Shown here: positions 27,568 through 37,856 of the stretch, in pieces
How the letters are laid out: every line of letters starts with the position of its first letter
Numbering within the stretch: position 1 is the first letter of the stretch
From: LMUY01 sp965199095
Lineage (GTDB): Bacteria > Pseudomonadota > Alphaproteobacteria > Acetobacterales > Acetobacteraceae
Length of the DNA stretch: 64,000 nucleotides
Assembly: GCA_965199095.1 (NCBI GenBank)
Contig: CBDAQM010000006.1
Location: forward strand, 1,284,841-1,348,840
Direction of reading: 5' to 3'
Position numbers and translations under genes: made by a program
The notes under the pieces: model-generated
Database searches by the model: none
Told to the model about the DNA's origin: nothing
What the model saw: the letters and a program-made list of their open reading frames with translations, nothing else

Positions 27568-28188
27568 TCATATTGCGGGGTATAGCCTCTTGAGTTTCAC
27601 CCTTGCATCGGCGTTGGTGAATTGCCAATCAGCCTTGGCGTGATTTTTATTCCGTTCTGCCTGCCAGGCGGCCACCTCGATGGTGAGCGTCTGCTTATCC
27701 GGTATGCGGCGGTCCAGGCACTGGCCTGAGAGCACTGCAAGTTCGGATTCGGCCATATCGAGCCAGCTTCCGTGCTTGGGCGTATAATGCCACTCGAAGC
27801 GTTCAACGAGGCGGCGCGCCTCTGGTGCGGGGAAGGCTTCATAGAGTGACGCAGGCTTATGGGTGTTTAGATTGTCTTGAACGAGCACGATCTTCTCCGC
27901 CTTAGGGAAGTGCGTATCAGACAAATCCTTGAGTATGTGGGCGTAATCAAGGGCGGTGTGGCGGTCGGTCACCTCGACATGCCGCCATCCCTCCAACGGC
28001 GCGAACAGCATGAACAGATTGGCCGTGCCGTTGCGCGCGTATTCATAATCATGCCGCTCAGCCCGGCCCGGCTTCTGGGGGATCGGCTGGCGCGTCTGGC
28101 TGATCAACTGCTTGGAGGTTTCGTCCAGGCAGACCACGGGCCGGTCGGGATCATGCGGCCGGTGATAGACCTCCAACACGTCTTCCAT
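27568..28188 (-). CDS. IS630 type a transposase, second (catalytic) frame
   Basis: This frame carries the DDE residues: VVCLDETSKQLI, then EKIVLVQDNLNTHKPASLY and HYTPKHGSWLDMAESEL. Coding continues upstream of the first ATG to the A8 run (KNILKPHLKEQWVIAPDAS), so it is probably made only as a fusion with the first frame. The sequence looks intact. Confidence 0.85.
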   Translation of the reverse strand: MEDVLEVYHRPHDPDRPVVCLDETSKQLISQTRQPIPQKPGRAERHDYEYARNGTANLFMLFAPLEGWRHVEVTDRHTALDYAHILKDLSDTHFPKAEKIVLVQDNLNTHKPASLYEAFPAPEARRLVERFEWHYTPKHGSWLDMAESELAVLSGQCLDRRIPDKQTLTIEVAAWQAERNKNHAKADWQFTNADARVKLKRLYPAI

Positions 28189-28238
28189 AGCGGCGACGAA
28201 CGCGGCGCTGGCGTCCGGTGCGATGACCCATTGCTCTT

Positions 28239-28718
28239 TCAGGTGCGGCTTGAGGATGTTTTTTTTAGCGTTCGCCCGATCGTGTTGTCACTGACGCGCT
28301 CAACGATGTTCAGTTCGACGACCTTGTCCTCCAGCATCCGCAGGGTCCAACGCACGCGGCCGGTGGGCGGCTGCGAACAGGCCAGCGCGATCAACTTGGC
28401 CTCGGCGGCGCCATCGAAGACGCGTCGCCTGGCTGAGGCCTGCGAATGTTTGCGCGTCAACACGCCATCAAGGCCTTCCTCGACCAGTTGCTGCCGTGTC
28501 CGCGCGATCGTGGCCAGGCTGGTATCGAGCGCGCTGGAGATTTGGCTGTCGCTCCATCCTTCACCGCGTTCTGAAGCGTCGGCCTTCAAAAGGATGCGCG
28601 CCTTCATGAGCCGCTGGGCAGTATGCTTGCCGCTCCGTATCATGGCGTCCAGCCGCTCGCGCTCATCGGCGTCGAGTTTCACGACGTATTTCTTTACGGC
28701 AATTTCTTTGGCGGCCAT
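28239..28718 (-). CDS. IS630 type a transposase, first frame
   Basis: 159 residues (MAAKEIAVKKYVVKLDADER, then ASERGEGWSDSQISSAL), the helix-turn-helix N-terminal half of an IS630 transposase. It ends shortly after an A8 run at 28258-28265 on the opposite strand. The in-phase heptamer A AAA AAA would allow a -1 shift into the catalytic frame, the strategy known for several IS630 elements. Confidence 0.85.
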   Translation of the reverse strand: MAAKEIAVKKYVVKLDADERERLDAMIRSGKHTAQRLMKARILLKADASERGEGWSDSQISSALDTSLATIARTRQQLVEEGLDGVLTRKHSQASARRRVFDGAAEAKLIALACSQPPTGRVRWTLRMLEDKVVELNIVERVSDNTIGRTLKKTSSSRT

Positions 28719-28908
28719 GAATCAACTCCGGCAGTATGTTGCCCAGCCATCGATTCGAAGAAACTACTCCCTGTCAATGACGCGCACGACTAGGCTCAGG
28801 CGAGCACGGCAGGATGCAAATTCCTTGGAACTCCTCATGCCCGCATAGGAACTGTTCCTTTGGCGGAGTGGACAACGAGTCCTAATTCCAAGGCGTCAGT
28901 TCACCGGC

Positions 28909-29040
28909 GTCGAGCTTTACGACGTATTTCTTTACGGCAATTTCTTTTGCGGCCAGGAATCGACTCCGGCAGTATGTTGCCCAGCCAGCCCAGCCATCGA
29001 TTCAAAGAAACTACTCGCTGTCAATGACGCGCACGACTAG
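28909..29040 (-). mobile_element. second 5' fragment of IS630 type a
   Basis: About 130 bases repeat the right end of the neighbouring complete copy, in the same orientation, with the transposase start codons slightly diverged and an extra CCAGC unit near 28986. It lies 116 bases beyond the complete copy. The spacer between the two contains nothing I can identify. Confidence 0.8.
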
Positions 29041-29060
29041 CCGACGCGGAGGCAACGACT

Positions 29061-29401
29061 GTGGGCGACCTGGTCAAGCAGGCGGTGGCCTTCTACGCAG
29101 GGCTACCGCCCGCCGCCAGGCGCTCCCTCCGCGCCATGGCGGTGCTCGCGGACGACCAGGCCGTCGGCGATGCTGCCGGTGCGGCTGGATGCGGCGTCAT
29201 CCAGACCGGCATGGACTTGGCGCGAAAACGGGGCGTCAGGCTGCCGAACGCGCCTACCCCGATGAGCCATCGTCGGAACAGGACATCGAACGCGAGGCCG
29301 TCAGGCTGTCGCGGGAGGGACAGGTGGTACTCCGTCAGAGACGGCGGCGCCTCTCCGACGCGAGGAGTGAACAAGATGCCTTCCCGTCGGCCACGGACTG
29401 A
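29061..29401 (+). pseudogene. hypothetical protein gene, probably frameshifted
   Basis: The start at 29061 gives GDLVKQAVAFYAGLPPAAR and VLADDQAVGDAAGAAGC, a plausible soluble helical protein. After about residue 60 the better-looking sequence, AYPDEPSSEQDIEREAVRL, is in the adjacent frame that ends at 29401. One indel near 29240 would give a protein of about 110 residues. Family unknown. It is wedged between an IS630 end and the broken methyltransferase-HNH gene. Confidence 0.4.
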
Positions 29402-29413
29402 CGGCGGCTCTAG

Positions 29414-31024
29414 CTAGCGGCTCGCTCCGTCCCACTCTGGGACGCCCTGGTCATGCCGAAGCCTAATCCGCTGGATCGCGACGGCGGTGAGGAGCTCCTC
29501 GGACGTCAGGCTGCCGGAAGCGGCAAGCCCCGGCAGGCTCGCACGCGCTTCGGCGGCAAACCTGGGAGAAAGCGCCTGGCCCTGATCACCCAGATATGCC
29601 GCCATCCACCAGTGGGCGAGCCGCTCCGACGCCGCACCGAGCGCCGCTGCCGATGGCAGCAACCCGCGCTTCGAGTGCCGGTTGATCCGGCTGTCAGCGG
29701 GAACGACGTTCCAGAGATCTCCGCAGGGCCAGGCGGCCCAAGGCAAGCAGTGGTCAAGGTCCAGGTTGCGTGCCTCCAGTCTGCGGCCGCTTCAGATGCA
29801 CAGGACGCTTTGTCCAGCTGCGAGCATCCCGGTGGCGATTGAGCGAGGCAGGCCGACCCCACGGTCCGGGTCAGACCAGAAGGTCGCCGTCGCCAGGGCC
29901 GCCTGGTTCAGCTGCCTTCCTTGCGTGGCTGCATAGCCATGCATGAGCCTGGTCCACTCGGCCACGAGGGCGGGCTCAATCCATGCGGCGAACCGTCCCA
30001 TGGCGCGCCATAGTTCGGCGGAAATCCTCATCGTCCCGAAGGCCGAAAGCGTGGAGCTGTCCAGAACGAATGACTCCCGCTCGCCCGCACGTGCCCGGCG
30101 AGCGGGAAGAATGGGTTTGCCGTCCTTGGCCGTCAGGTGCGTGGCTGGCATCCGGACGATGAGGTCGGCCGCTTCGCGCAGCGCCGTCCATACCGCGGGA
30201 CCGTTCGCCGGGCCGAAGGCTGCGCCCACGCGCAGATCACGCATGGTGGCGGCACCTCCTGCCAAGGCCGTCCAGCCTGGACCGGCGAAGCCCAGCCCAT
30301 CGGCGCCCCTACGGTTGCGCGGCGCCTGAGGCAGGTTGGCGGCAGTCAGGGGCAGGTAGAGCCGTAGCCAGTTCAAGGCCACCAAGCCAAGCGGGACGAC
30401 CACATGCTCGTCGCCATCGCGGACCGCCAGTCCAGCTGCGGCATCGGCGGCGCGGCAGACTGCCCGAAGCAGGCCAAGTTTGTAGGTGGAACTCTTCTCT
30501 TGAAGCAGGATGACGTGGCGCAGGAGCGGCAGGGCGCCGGTGCCGTCATCCGGCAGCCGCAGCACCATGTTGGTCCACCGTATGTCCGACCGGCCCAGCG
30601 CGTCCGCGGCATCCAACCGCCGGACAACCTGCAGACCATGGTCTCTTGCCAGCCGCTCGATTTCATCCCCATCAACTGGATGGGCGCCTCGGCCGTCGTC
30701 AGGTCCGTGACGGAGCGTAATCGCAAGTAACCCGCCCGGTGCGAGCAGCGTCACCATCTTTCGGAAGGCCTGGGCGCGGGCAGGTGCTACGTGCTGCCAG
30801 ACCGCGTTTGCCAGCACGACGTCGGCCGTGAGGCCCGCCCGGGTGACGGAGCCCAGTGCGGGCAGCGAGTCCGCCATCCACCGCAGTCGGGGACTGGCAT
30901 GCAGGCTGGCTCTTTCGGGACTGAGGCCATGCCATTTGTGCAGCGCCTCCGAACCGGTCCTCCATATTCGGCCCTTCTGATCGATCATCAGGTCGACCGC
31001 CGGTTGCTTGTAGCTTCCTGTCAT
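29414..31024 (-). pseudogene. SAM methyltransferase-HNH nuclease fusion with an internal TGA and a missing 5' end
   Basis: The ORF 31024-29792 carries the second half of a class I methyltransferase (DVVLANAVWQHVAPARA, then LLAPGGLLAITLRHGPDD) and a long middle domain. It stops at TGA 29792-29794. The same frame continues with SGRRLEARNLDLDHCLPW and DLWNVVPADSRINRH to 29414, a clear HNH nuclease (Cys, DHC, N and H residues). The family consensus at the stop is C.WSG, so TGG has become TGA. The SAM-binding glycine motif is not found upstream of 31024. Such fusions occur in defence islands; this one should be inactive. Confidence 0.75.
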
Positions 31025-31288
31025 CGCGCCTCCGCTTGTAATTTGTGAAGTTACGTCAGGCTAACGACGTGTTGGATTCGCACGCTAGAAGTTTCGCGCG
31101 ATGACGCATCTGATCTCTGATGCGGAATTTTAGACGTGGCTTATGGCTGGTCACATGACTTGGTGAACCTCCCCGATGCATCGACGTCAATCGTAAACGT
31201 CCGGTAAGGAGCTCGAACGACGCTTTGGGTCTGCTACACCCGAGAAAGGACTCAACTCGACCAACACGTTCTCTTTACGTTCTCCGCC

Positions 31289-31561
31289 ATGTCCTACCCT
31301 TCACGCCTGGCCCTCGGCGGCCTGCTTGCCTTCCTCGTCGCCTCTCCAGCGCATGCGGCGGCACCTATGAGCGCATTCTTCCGGACCAGCGCACCGCACT
31401 TGGTGCATGCCCACGCCTACCACTATCTGAACCGTCTCGACGCCTCCTGCGGGACCCATGCGCCTCTCTCGGGTGCCTGCGCGGGGCGCAACGGGACGGT
31501 GGTGTGGCGCTCGTTGCCACCCTTGCTTCACCTCGCACCGATAGCCAGGCGGTCGGCATGA
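31289..31561 (+). CDS. small secreted protein of unknown function
   Basis: 90 residues beginning MSYPSRLALGGLLAFLVASP, a signal peptide with cleavage after AHAA. The short mature part contains two cysteines and several His (HLVHAHAYHYLNRL). Near its end an overlapping frame reads better (ASPRTDSQAVGMSDAGESG to 31599), so the C-terminus may be shifted. An ISAs1 remnant begins immediately downstream. Confidence 0.45.
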   Translation: MSYPSRLALGGLLAFLVASPAHAAAPMSAFFRTSAPHLVHAHAYHYLNRLDASCGTHAPLSGACAGRNGTVVWRSLPPLLHLAPIARRSA

Positions 31562-31588
31562 GCGACGCGGGGGAATCGGGTGAAGCTT

Positions 31589-32733
31589 TCATGCGGTAAT
31601 AAGGCTTGCGAGGAAGTCATCGTCCCACCCGGCGGCCTTCCGCCTGCCGCGCATTGATTGCTTGCCTACGGGTTTTTTCAGCAGATTGAGGGCGATGTGC
31701 TTTATGGTGGTGAAATTGGCGGGCGCATGATGGGTTCGCACACGGCACTCGTCGTCGCGAAAGACCATGTCCATGACCCAATGCAGGCTGTTTTCTATCG
31801 CCCAATGACTACGCACGACCGGCCCGAGAAGGTGCGCCAAGATCACCAGCGAGGTGATGTAATAACGAGTCTCCTGCTCGACTTTTCCGCTGATCTCGCG
31901 CGTGCTTTCGACCATGACGACCGCCTTCAGGCCGGGCCAGCGATGGTGCTCTTGTAGCCAGGCTACGTCGTGGATGACGGTGGTGGTGCGGGTTTCGATA
32001 CGACCGTGATCGCCATCGATCGTCGTATCTTGGCTGATTTTGGTGTCGGTGAAACCGCGGGCCTTTTGCTCGCGGGCAAACAATCGACGTCTTCACGCAG
32101 CGAGCCTTGGTTGCCTTTCAGCGCGAGAACGCAATCAGCCTTCTTGTCCATGACCTTTTGCGCGATGTCGCGCTGGCACCCCATGGCATCGATGGTGATG
32201 ATCGCTCCTTCGATGACCAGCATGTCGAGCAGCTTCGGGATAGCGATGATCTCGTTTGACTTTTCTGCCACTTTGACCTGCCCGAGCACGAGGCGCTGGC
32301 GTGCGGCGAAGGCCGAGACCATATGGATGGAAGCCTTCGCATCGCCTTTTTTGCCGGATCGGCGCGCCGTCTTGCCATCAATCGCGATCACTCCCGCCGG
32401 CACGCCGGTCACAGCCGCGACCCAGGCGACGAAGCAGGCTTGGAACTGCTCGGCGTCCAGCGTGGCTAGGATGTCGCCCAGATGATCGTGGGCCGGCGTG
32501 CCGTCCTTGAACGGGCGAAAGCGGCGAAGCAGCGTAAGCTTTTTGACCCCAAACAGAGCGATCTCGGTGAAGCACTCGGCGCCGGCGAGCACCGAGAGTA
32601 GACACAACAGCAGGATCTCATCGAGCGGGTAGCTAATCTTTCCAGGCTGGCGAGGGTCCTGGAGGTCTTTGAAATGGCTCAAAAGGACAACCGTTTCGTC
32701 GAATACTCCATCGTCCGTCGCCGCGCCGCTCAT
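31589..32733 (-). pseudogene. ISAs1-family transposase, copy 4, frameshifted
   Basis: A more distant ISAs1 type than copies 1-3: FKDLQDPRQPGKISYPLDE, then VIAIDGKTARRSGKKGD and CVLALKGNQGSLREDVD in the first frame. FAREQKARGFTDTKISQD, VRSHWAIENSLHWVMDM and MRGRRKAAGWDDDFL follow in the second, entering near 32085. A single indel separates the halves at GATTGTTTGCCC. The terminal repeats are not clear. Probably dead. Confidence 0.8.
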
Positions 32734-33020
32734 GTCCGTCCCCGTCCACCGAATCGAGGATTGTCATAGATTCAGCAATTTGACAGTTTGTCACGCATTC
32801 CTTCACCCGATTGCCCTGGATCCGTTCTCGACTATCGTGCAGCAGATTTTGGCGATTCGGAGGAATCTACGACTATCCTGCAGTGCGACACCTGGGCGCG
32901 GTCCCGTGCCACGGCTTCGAACCGTCTCGCTAGCCCGCATTTCTCACAGTGCCATCGCTGAGCGTCGTCTCGGGTGCTCAGCGTCGGTTGTGGCCTTGGT
33001 TCCGGGTGTCGCCGTGTCAT

Positions 33021-33056
33021 GTTGAGCGTGTTGAGCGTGTTGAGCGTGTTGAGCGG
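33021..33056. repeat. four tandem 9-bp units
   Basis: GTTGAGCGT repeats three times and a fourth copy ends in G rather than T. It lies in the noncoding part of IS1380 between the left end and the transposase stop. Probably replication slippage. Confidence 0.9.
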
Positions 33057-33130
33057 GCGCGGTGGTGCGATCACCGCTGGAGCAGTGCTGATCGGGGTGG
33101 TGGCGCTTTGCGGTGTCTGGTTCGTGGCGG

Positions 33131-34540
33131 TCAGTCGAACGCTCTTTGCAGGGCGGCATAGGCCAGCCCCCATTCGTTTTGCGAGGGGCAGGCCGACGCC
33201 ATGGCGATCTTCACCCGGCGCACGCTGGTCCGCACCAGCGCGCCGATCTTCAGCAGCTTGAGCCGGATCGTCCCGCACGTGGCGGTCGCCAACGCGGTGC
33301 CCTCAAGCCCGATGCGTCTGAGGGCGCACAGCAGCACATAGGCCGCGGACGCGAACCACAGCCGCAGCTGGTTGGCCTGCATGGTGTGGGCCGACGTGCG
33401 GTCGGCGAAGAGGTCGAGCTGGCATTCCTTGATACGGTTCTCCATCTCGCCGCGGGCGCAGTAGATCGCTTCGTAGAGGTGCTGCGCCTCGGCCTCGCGG
33501 GGGTTGAGCGAAGTCACGACGAAGCGCGGATTGGCCTTATCGCCGGCCGTGTCGGTCCCTGGGATCCACTCCGCCTTGCCCACCACCCGGCGCTCCTGCG
33601 ACCAGCTGTCGTGCGTGGACCAGGTGAAATCGCGGAAGCGGCGGGCCGCCTTGCCGGTCGTCTCGGCGTCGGCGCGGGCTTCGGCCATCTGCGCCTCGAT
33701 CTGCGCCGACAGGCGCGGGTTGCGGGCCAGGCCGAACAGGAAATCCACATGGTTGGCCTCGCACCAGGTCATCAGCCCATCACGGGCGAAGCCGCTATCG
33801 GCACGCAACACAACACGCGTGTGCGGCCATCGCGTGCGGATTTGGGCGACAACACGCTCGATCTCCTCCACGGCCCCTGCCGATGCGTCGATGTCGGAAC
33901 GACGCAGCTTGGCCACCAGCAGATGACGCCCGCAGAACACGTAGAGCGGCAGGTAGCAGTGGCAATCATAGTAGCCGTGGAAGAACCGGCCCTCCTGATG
34001 GCCGTGCAGCGGGTCGTCGGTGGCGTCGAGGTCCAGGATGATCTGCTCGGGCGGCTGCGCGTGGGCGTCAAGGAACAGGTCGACGAACAGGCGTTCGAGC
34101 TTGGCCGTGCTGGCCGCGAGCTTGTGGTAGCGGGTGGGTTCGGCGCGGCTGAGTTCGAGGCGGTTCAGCGTGGACTTGCCGGCCAGCGGGGCGCAGCCGC
34201 GGTGCCGCCGGGCGGTGAGCTTGCCGGCGAGGGTTGCCATGACTGGATCGTGGCGGAGCTGGTCGTGGTCGTTGAGGTCTTCGTAGCCGAGCGCTATGCC
34301 GACGACGCGCTGCAAGACCAGGGTCTGCACCTCGTGCTCGATGAACAATGGATTGCGCGTGTCGGTGAAGCAGGCTGCCATGCGCCGGGTCAGCCGGATC
34401 GCACGATCCGCTGCACCGAGCAGGAGCGCGCCAGCATCGGAGGTGATGCGCCCACCATCAAACGCGGCCACCACGGACCGGCGTTCGACAGGTGCAAACT
34501 CGAACAGGGTTGGGCTACAGTCTGTCAGCACCGGGATCAT
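33131..34540 (-). CDS. IS1380-family transposase
   Basis: 469 residues, uninterrupted. DDE-type motifs: ILDLDATDDPLHGHQEG, VVLRADSGFARDGLM and YCARGEMENRIKECQLDLF, the last carrying the YREK-like signature of the IS4/IS1380 superfamily. Start at the ATG 34540 near the right terminal repeat; stop 197 bases before the left repeat. The complete frame inside perfect terminal repeats suggests it is functional. Confidence 0.92.
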   Translation of the reverse strand: MIPVLTDCSPTLFEFAPVERRSVVAAFDGGRITSDAGALLLGAADRAIRLTRRMAACFTDTRNPLFIEHEVQTLVLQRVVGIALGYEDLNDHDQLRHDPVMATLAGKLTARRHRGCAPLAGKSTLNRLELSRAEPTRYHKLAASTAKLERLFVDLFLDAHAQPPEQIILDLDATDDPLHGHQEGRFFHGYYDCHCYLPLYVFCGRHLLVAKLRRSDIDASAGAVEEIERVVAQIRTRWPHTRVVLRADSGFARDGLMTWCEANHVDFLFGLARNPRLSAQIEAQMAEARADAETTGKAARRFRDFTWSTHDSWSQERRVVGKAEWIPGTDTAGDKANPRFVVTSLNPREAEAQHLYEAIYCARGEMENRIKECQLDLFADRTSAHTMQANQLRLWFASAAYVLLCALRRIGLEGTALATATCGTIRLKLLKIGALVRTSVRRVKIAMASACPSQNEWGLAYAALQRAFD

Positions 34541-36752
34541 CCTCTGCGTCGGAGTAAGGCTTTGTTGCAGAAGAACTTTCGCCTATTCAGAGACCCGGTG
34601 CACCTCATTCTTGTGAGAAATGCGGGCTAGTTCCGGAGTGGCCTTCGCCAGCTCAACCTCGTCGTCCGCAACCCAAAGGCAGTACCGCTCAATTCCTTCA
34701 TCAACTCCTTAGAGCCGTAGAGACGCCTCACGAATCGCGCCGCTTCCGGGTGAGCCAGCAGCAGCGCATCGCGCTCATGGCGGTTAAGAATCAGGTTACC
34801 GCCGTCGGTTGGCTTATTGCCGAACACCATCGGCTCTAGGTCGTGTGCGATCGGCCTGCTCGCCTTGGCCACAATCGCCGTGGTGCCCGGCGCGAGGTAG
34901 GGGCCAATCACCTCCACGTCGCCCACGGTATCACCATCAAACAGGCGCTTGGCCGCGTCGCCCGGCCGTCCCATGCCGACGATCACGCAGGTCACGCCCG
35001 CATTGTGCGCAGCGAGGTTTGACCACTTGAACGAACGATATGCGAAACGGATCTCGAGCTCTTCCAGCAGGTGGGGCGGTGGGGCCAAAGCTCGGGCACC
35101 TGCACGCCTAGCACGATCGAGTTGGTCGCCACGAAGGCGAAAGGCGCGTCGGCCGCCACCGCGTAGTCGCGCGCCTTGGCAAACCAAAGCGTCACGTAGT
35201 CGAGATTGCCCCAGTTTTTCACCCGCCCCTTGAAGACGCGCGCCATGTCCGCCTTTTGGCCGGTCGACCAATACGATGACCCGCGGAATTGCGGGTTCCC
35301 GACCACGATTGTCTCGCTTCCCTCCCTGGCCGGGTACACCGATAGCCAATCGATCTCGGCCGCGTTGCCGCACGTGATCCGCCCCGCCTGATTCAACGGA
35401 AGGAACTTGCGGGTCTGGCCCAGGCCGGCCTCGGCAAGCTTGTCCATCTGGTATTGCGCGATCCACAGCCCGATCCGCGCGGCCTGGCAGGCGAAGTCGT
35501 CGATCTCGATCCCGTAGAACGAGTCGAGCCGGACCACTTCGTGCGGCAACTCGCCGAGGTGCCGGAACGCGAGGCGCTCGACCTCGCGCATGGCCTTTTA
35601 GGCCAGGATCAGGAAGTTGCTCGAGCCGCAGGCAGGATCGAACACCCGCACGGTCGCCAGCCGCTTCAGTAGCGCCCGCAGCTTGGGCTTGCTGCTCTTC
35701 GCCCGGTCCAACTCCGCCGTCACGTCGTCCAGCAGGATCGGCCGCAGCACCTTCATGATGTTGGCGGCCGACATATAGTGCATCCCGAGCTCGTCGCGCT
35801 TGGCCGGGTCCACCACGGCCTGCAGCATCGAACCGAAGATATCCGGGTTGATCAGCCGCCAATCGAGCCGGGCGCAATCAAGCAGGTGCCGCCGGCACTG
35901 TCCGTCGAGTACTGGCACGGGCAACGTATCGCGAAACAGGTCGCCATTGACGTAGGGGAGCCGCGACCATCCCCGGATCGGCCGCGCCCTCGCCTTCTCC
36001 GGCTCGAGATCCATCTGTGCGAACGCTCCCGCAAGGAAGTCCTGCAGGTCGCCACCGTCAGCCCTGGTCTACCGCTCCACGGCTGTCTGGAAGGCGTCTT
36101 TCTCGAAGATACCGACATCGTCGGAAAACAGACAGAACATGACGCGCGCCATGAACACGTTGAGCGCATGACGGTCCACTTCGCCCTTCCATCCCGGGTT
36201 CGCGTCGCGCACCGCGTCAAACAGGCGCGACAGATGCTTGGTGGCGCGAATGTCGGCTAGCCGCTCCGGGTCCGGCACGTGGCGCTCGTGGCCACCTAGC
36301 GGGAAGAGGATGTCGGCCTCATAGGCGAGGGCGTCCAGACTGAGCCGCTGCTCATCGCCGACCTTCGTGTCGCGGATCGCGATCGCGTCTCCGTCGTAGG
36401 CGATAACGATGCGGGTGCGCCTGGCCTTCGGCTTGGCCTCCTCCTCCGCCCGCATCGCCTCGATCGAAGGGACTGTCGCGCCCTTGTCCACAAGCGCGAA
36501 GCGAAGCATCCGCTTCCACGCGAACGATCCGCCGCCGGCCGCCTCAGCCCGAAGCTTCGTGATCGTCGTGCGCGGCGCACCCACGGCATCCATCAGTTCG
36601 AGCCCGAAGCCGGCTCGGTGCGGCCGTCGCGCCACCAATGCCTCGACGTTGTCATAGATCTCGGTCGGACTCAGCTTAGGGCTGACCAGATCTACGTCGC
36701 CGGGTTTGCAACGCCGGCCGCGCGGTCGTTGACGCAGGCCCAAAGGGACGAA

Positions 36753-37295
36753 ATGGTCGAGGCTGGTAAGCGCGGGGACAACACCCGCATCGTCGAAATC
36801 CTCAACAGCCTGACACCGCCCGGCGTGGACCCGACCATTGAGGGCCGGGCCTTCTTCCGTGACGCGACCGGGTGGAGGGAGATCGCACGGCCCAACCGGC
36901 ACAGCCTGGATGATATCCTTGTCGAAGAGCCGGACAAGGTATGGATCACCGGCTTCTACGGCACCATCCTACAGGGCAGTGCCGCTGCCGGCTTTCAGTT
37001 AGTTGGCTTCCACGGCGACACGGAGACCGTCCTGTCCTTCACGCGCTTCGGCGATCGCTATGCCTGCGCCGCAGATAACTCCCTGCACTGGTTCAACGGC
37101 TACAATCTTTCGCCGCTGCGCCCCACCAGCACCGTCGGCGTGATATCACCGCTCAAGGTCGCAGCGGCTGACGATGTCCTGTTCTTCTTCGACTACCGGC
37201 AGGGAGTTCATCGGTTCGACGGGAGAGACTGGACCCAGATCGCGATCCCGCCGGCTTTGTTGGACCGGACCTTCCAACGTGGCGCGCTGCCATGA
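36753..37295 (+). CDS. beta-propeller-like protein associated with VgrG loci, N-terminus lost
   Basis: The frame reads LNSLTPPGVDPTIEGRAFF, then WREIARPNRHSLDDILVEE, KVWITGFYGTILQGSAAAG and GVHRFDGRDWTQIAIPP: repeated W..I and G..G strands of a propeller. Related proteins sit beside type VI secretion tip genes, and a vgrG remnant indeed follows 50 bases downstream. Coding runs upstream of the ATG at 36753 to about 36700, where the MmeI-like gene begins on the other strand, so the N-terminal blades appear lost. Confidence 0.5.
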   Translation: MVEAGKRGDNTRIVEILNSLTPPGVDPTIEGRAFFRDATGWREIARPNRHSLDDILVEEPDKVWITGFYGTILQGSAAAGFQLVGFHGDTETVLSFTRFGDRYACAADNSLHWFNGYNLSPLRPTSTVGVISPLKVAAADDVLFFFDYRQGVHRFDGRDWTQIAIPPALLDRTFQRGALP

Positions 37296-37345
37296 CCGCA
37301 CTCGGTTTGAGTCCGGTCCCCGAGTTGCTCCTACAAAGACGTAGA

Positions 37346-37855
37346 AGTTCGGAAGATCCTTCGACTTCCCCGGCCGCTACATGCAGCGCGACCATGGCGA
37401 GAAGGTCAGCAGCCGGATGATGGCCGGCCACGAGAAGGCGCAGGACACCATCTCCACCAGCAGCGCCTGCCGCACGCTGGGCCCGGGCGGCCGCTTCCAG
37501 TTGGAGGCGCACCCGGTGGCCGCCGAGAACGCGAAATACGCCATCACCGCCATCGTCCACCACGCCACCGACCCGAGCTTCGAGAGCGTGGCCAAGGGCG
37601 CGCCGAGCTACCACAACAACTTCACCTGCATGCCCGACGCCGTCGACTTCACGCCGGAGCAACGCACCGAGAAACCGGTGATCCCCGGCATCCAATCCGC
37701 CGTCGTCACCGGCCCGGCGGGCGAGGAGATCTACACCGACACGTATGGCCGGGTGAAGGTGCAGTTCCCACTGGGACCGCCGGGGCAAGAACGACGAGAG
37801 CAGCTCCTGCTGGTTGCGGGTGGCGTAGCCCTGGGCAAGAGACGACGGACCCTCG
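37346..37855 (+). pseudogene. vgrG: VgrG (type VI secretion tip) middle fragment
   Basis: The frame reads FDFPGRYMQRDHGEKVSSR, then GPGGRFQLEAHP, YHNNFTCMPDAVDFTPEQR and GEEIYTDTYGRVKVQF, the gp27/gp5-junction region of VgrG. One extra C near 37770 shifts the frame. The proper continuation, HWDRRGKNDESSSCWLRVA, meets a TAG at 37826 where Gln (CAG) is expected. The N-terminal half and the gp5 needle are gone. No other type VI genes are in the window. Confidence 0.75.
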
Positions 37856-37856
37856 T

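Larger units (their letters stand above)
27552..28792 (-). mobile_element. IS630 type a, complete
   Basis: 1241 bp including the TA at each edge. The left end begins TAGTGGTCTGAG and the right end is ..GTCGTGCGCGTCATTGAC read from outside in, with the TA dinucleotide flanks typical of IS630 targets. It carries two overlapping transposase frames joined at an A8 run. Confidence 0.85.
32934..34626 (-). mobile_element. IS1380-family element, complete
   Basis: 1693 bp bounded by perfect inverted ends CCCGCATTTCTCACA (left) and TGTGAGAAATGCGGG (right), with CTAG duplicated at 32930-32933 and 34627-34630. Removing the element rejoins the host methyltransferase as PELARRFEAV in frame. It contains one intact transposase, so it is a recent arrival and may still move. 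Confidence 0.92.
32832..36690 (-). pseudogene. MmeI-like restriction-modification protein with two nonsense codons, frameshifts and an IS1380 insertion
   Basis: Minus-strand pieces align in order: LSPTEIYDNVEALVARR (near 36680), then an N-terminal nuclease-like region ending at TAG 36069. The same frame continues TRADGGDLQDFLAGAF and VRVFDPACGSSNFLILA (SAM-binding motif) to TAA 35598. KAMREVERLAF and IVVGNPQFRGSSYW (the NPPF-type catalytic motif, here NPQF) follow. A frameshift near 35100 leads to FAYRSFKWSNLAAHNAG, and another near 34700 to RYCLWVADDEVEL. IS1380 then interrupts it; the frame resumes at 32933 as ARRFEAVARDR. Both stops replace expected Tyr codons. These enzymes methylate and cleave DNA; this copy cannot. 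Confidence 0.8.

Noticed and set aside
29840..31050. Several plus-strand ORFs opposite the methyltransferase-HNH gene
   Set aside because: The minus frame has recognisable methyltransferase and HNH motifs; the plus ORFs are shadows.
33021..33056. Possible CRISPR-like repeat
   Set aside because: The units are 9 bases and directly adjacent with no spacers; a simple tandem repeat.
33113..34630. 505-codon plus-strand ORF across IS1380
   Set aside because: The minus strand encodes a complete IS1380 transposase; the plus ORF even crosses the terminal repeat.
36618..36750. Start of the propeller-like protein upstream of 36753
   Set aside because: The first 30 or so codons are antisense to the conserved start of the MmeI-like gene, so they are not part of the native protein.
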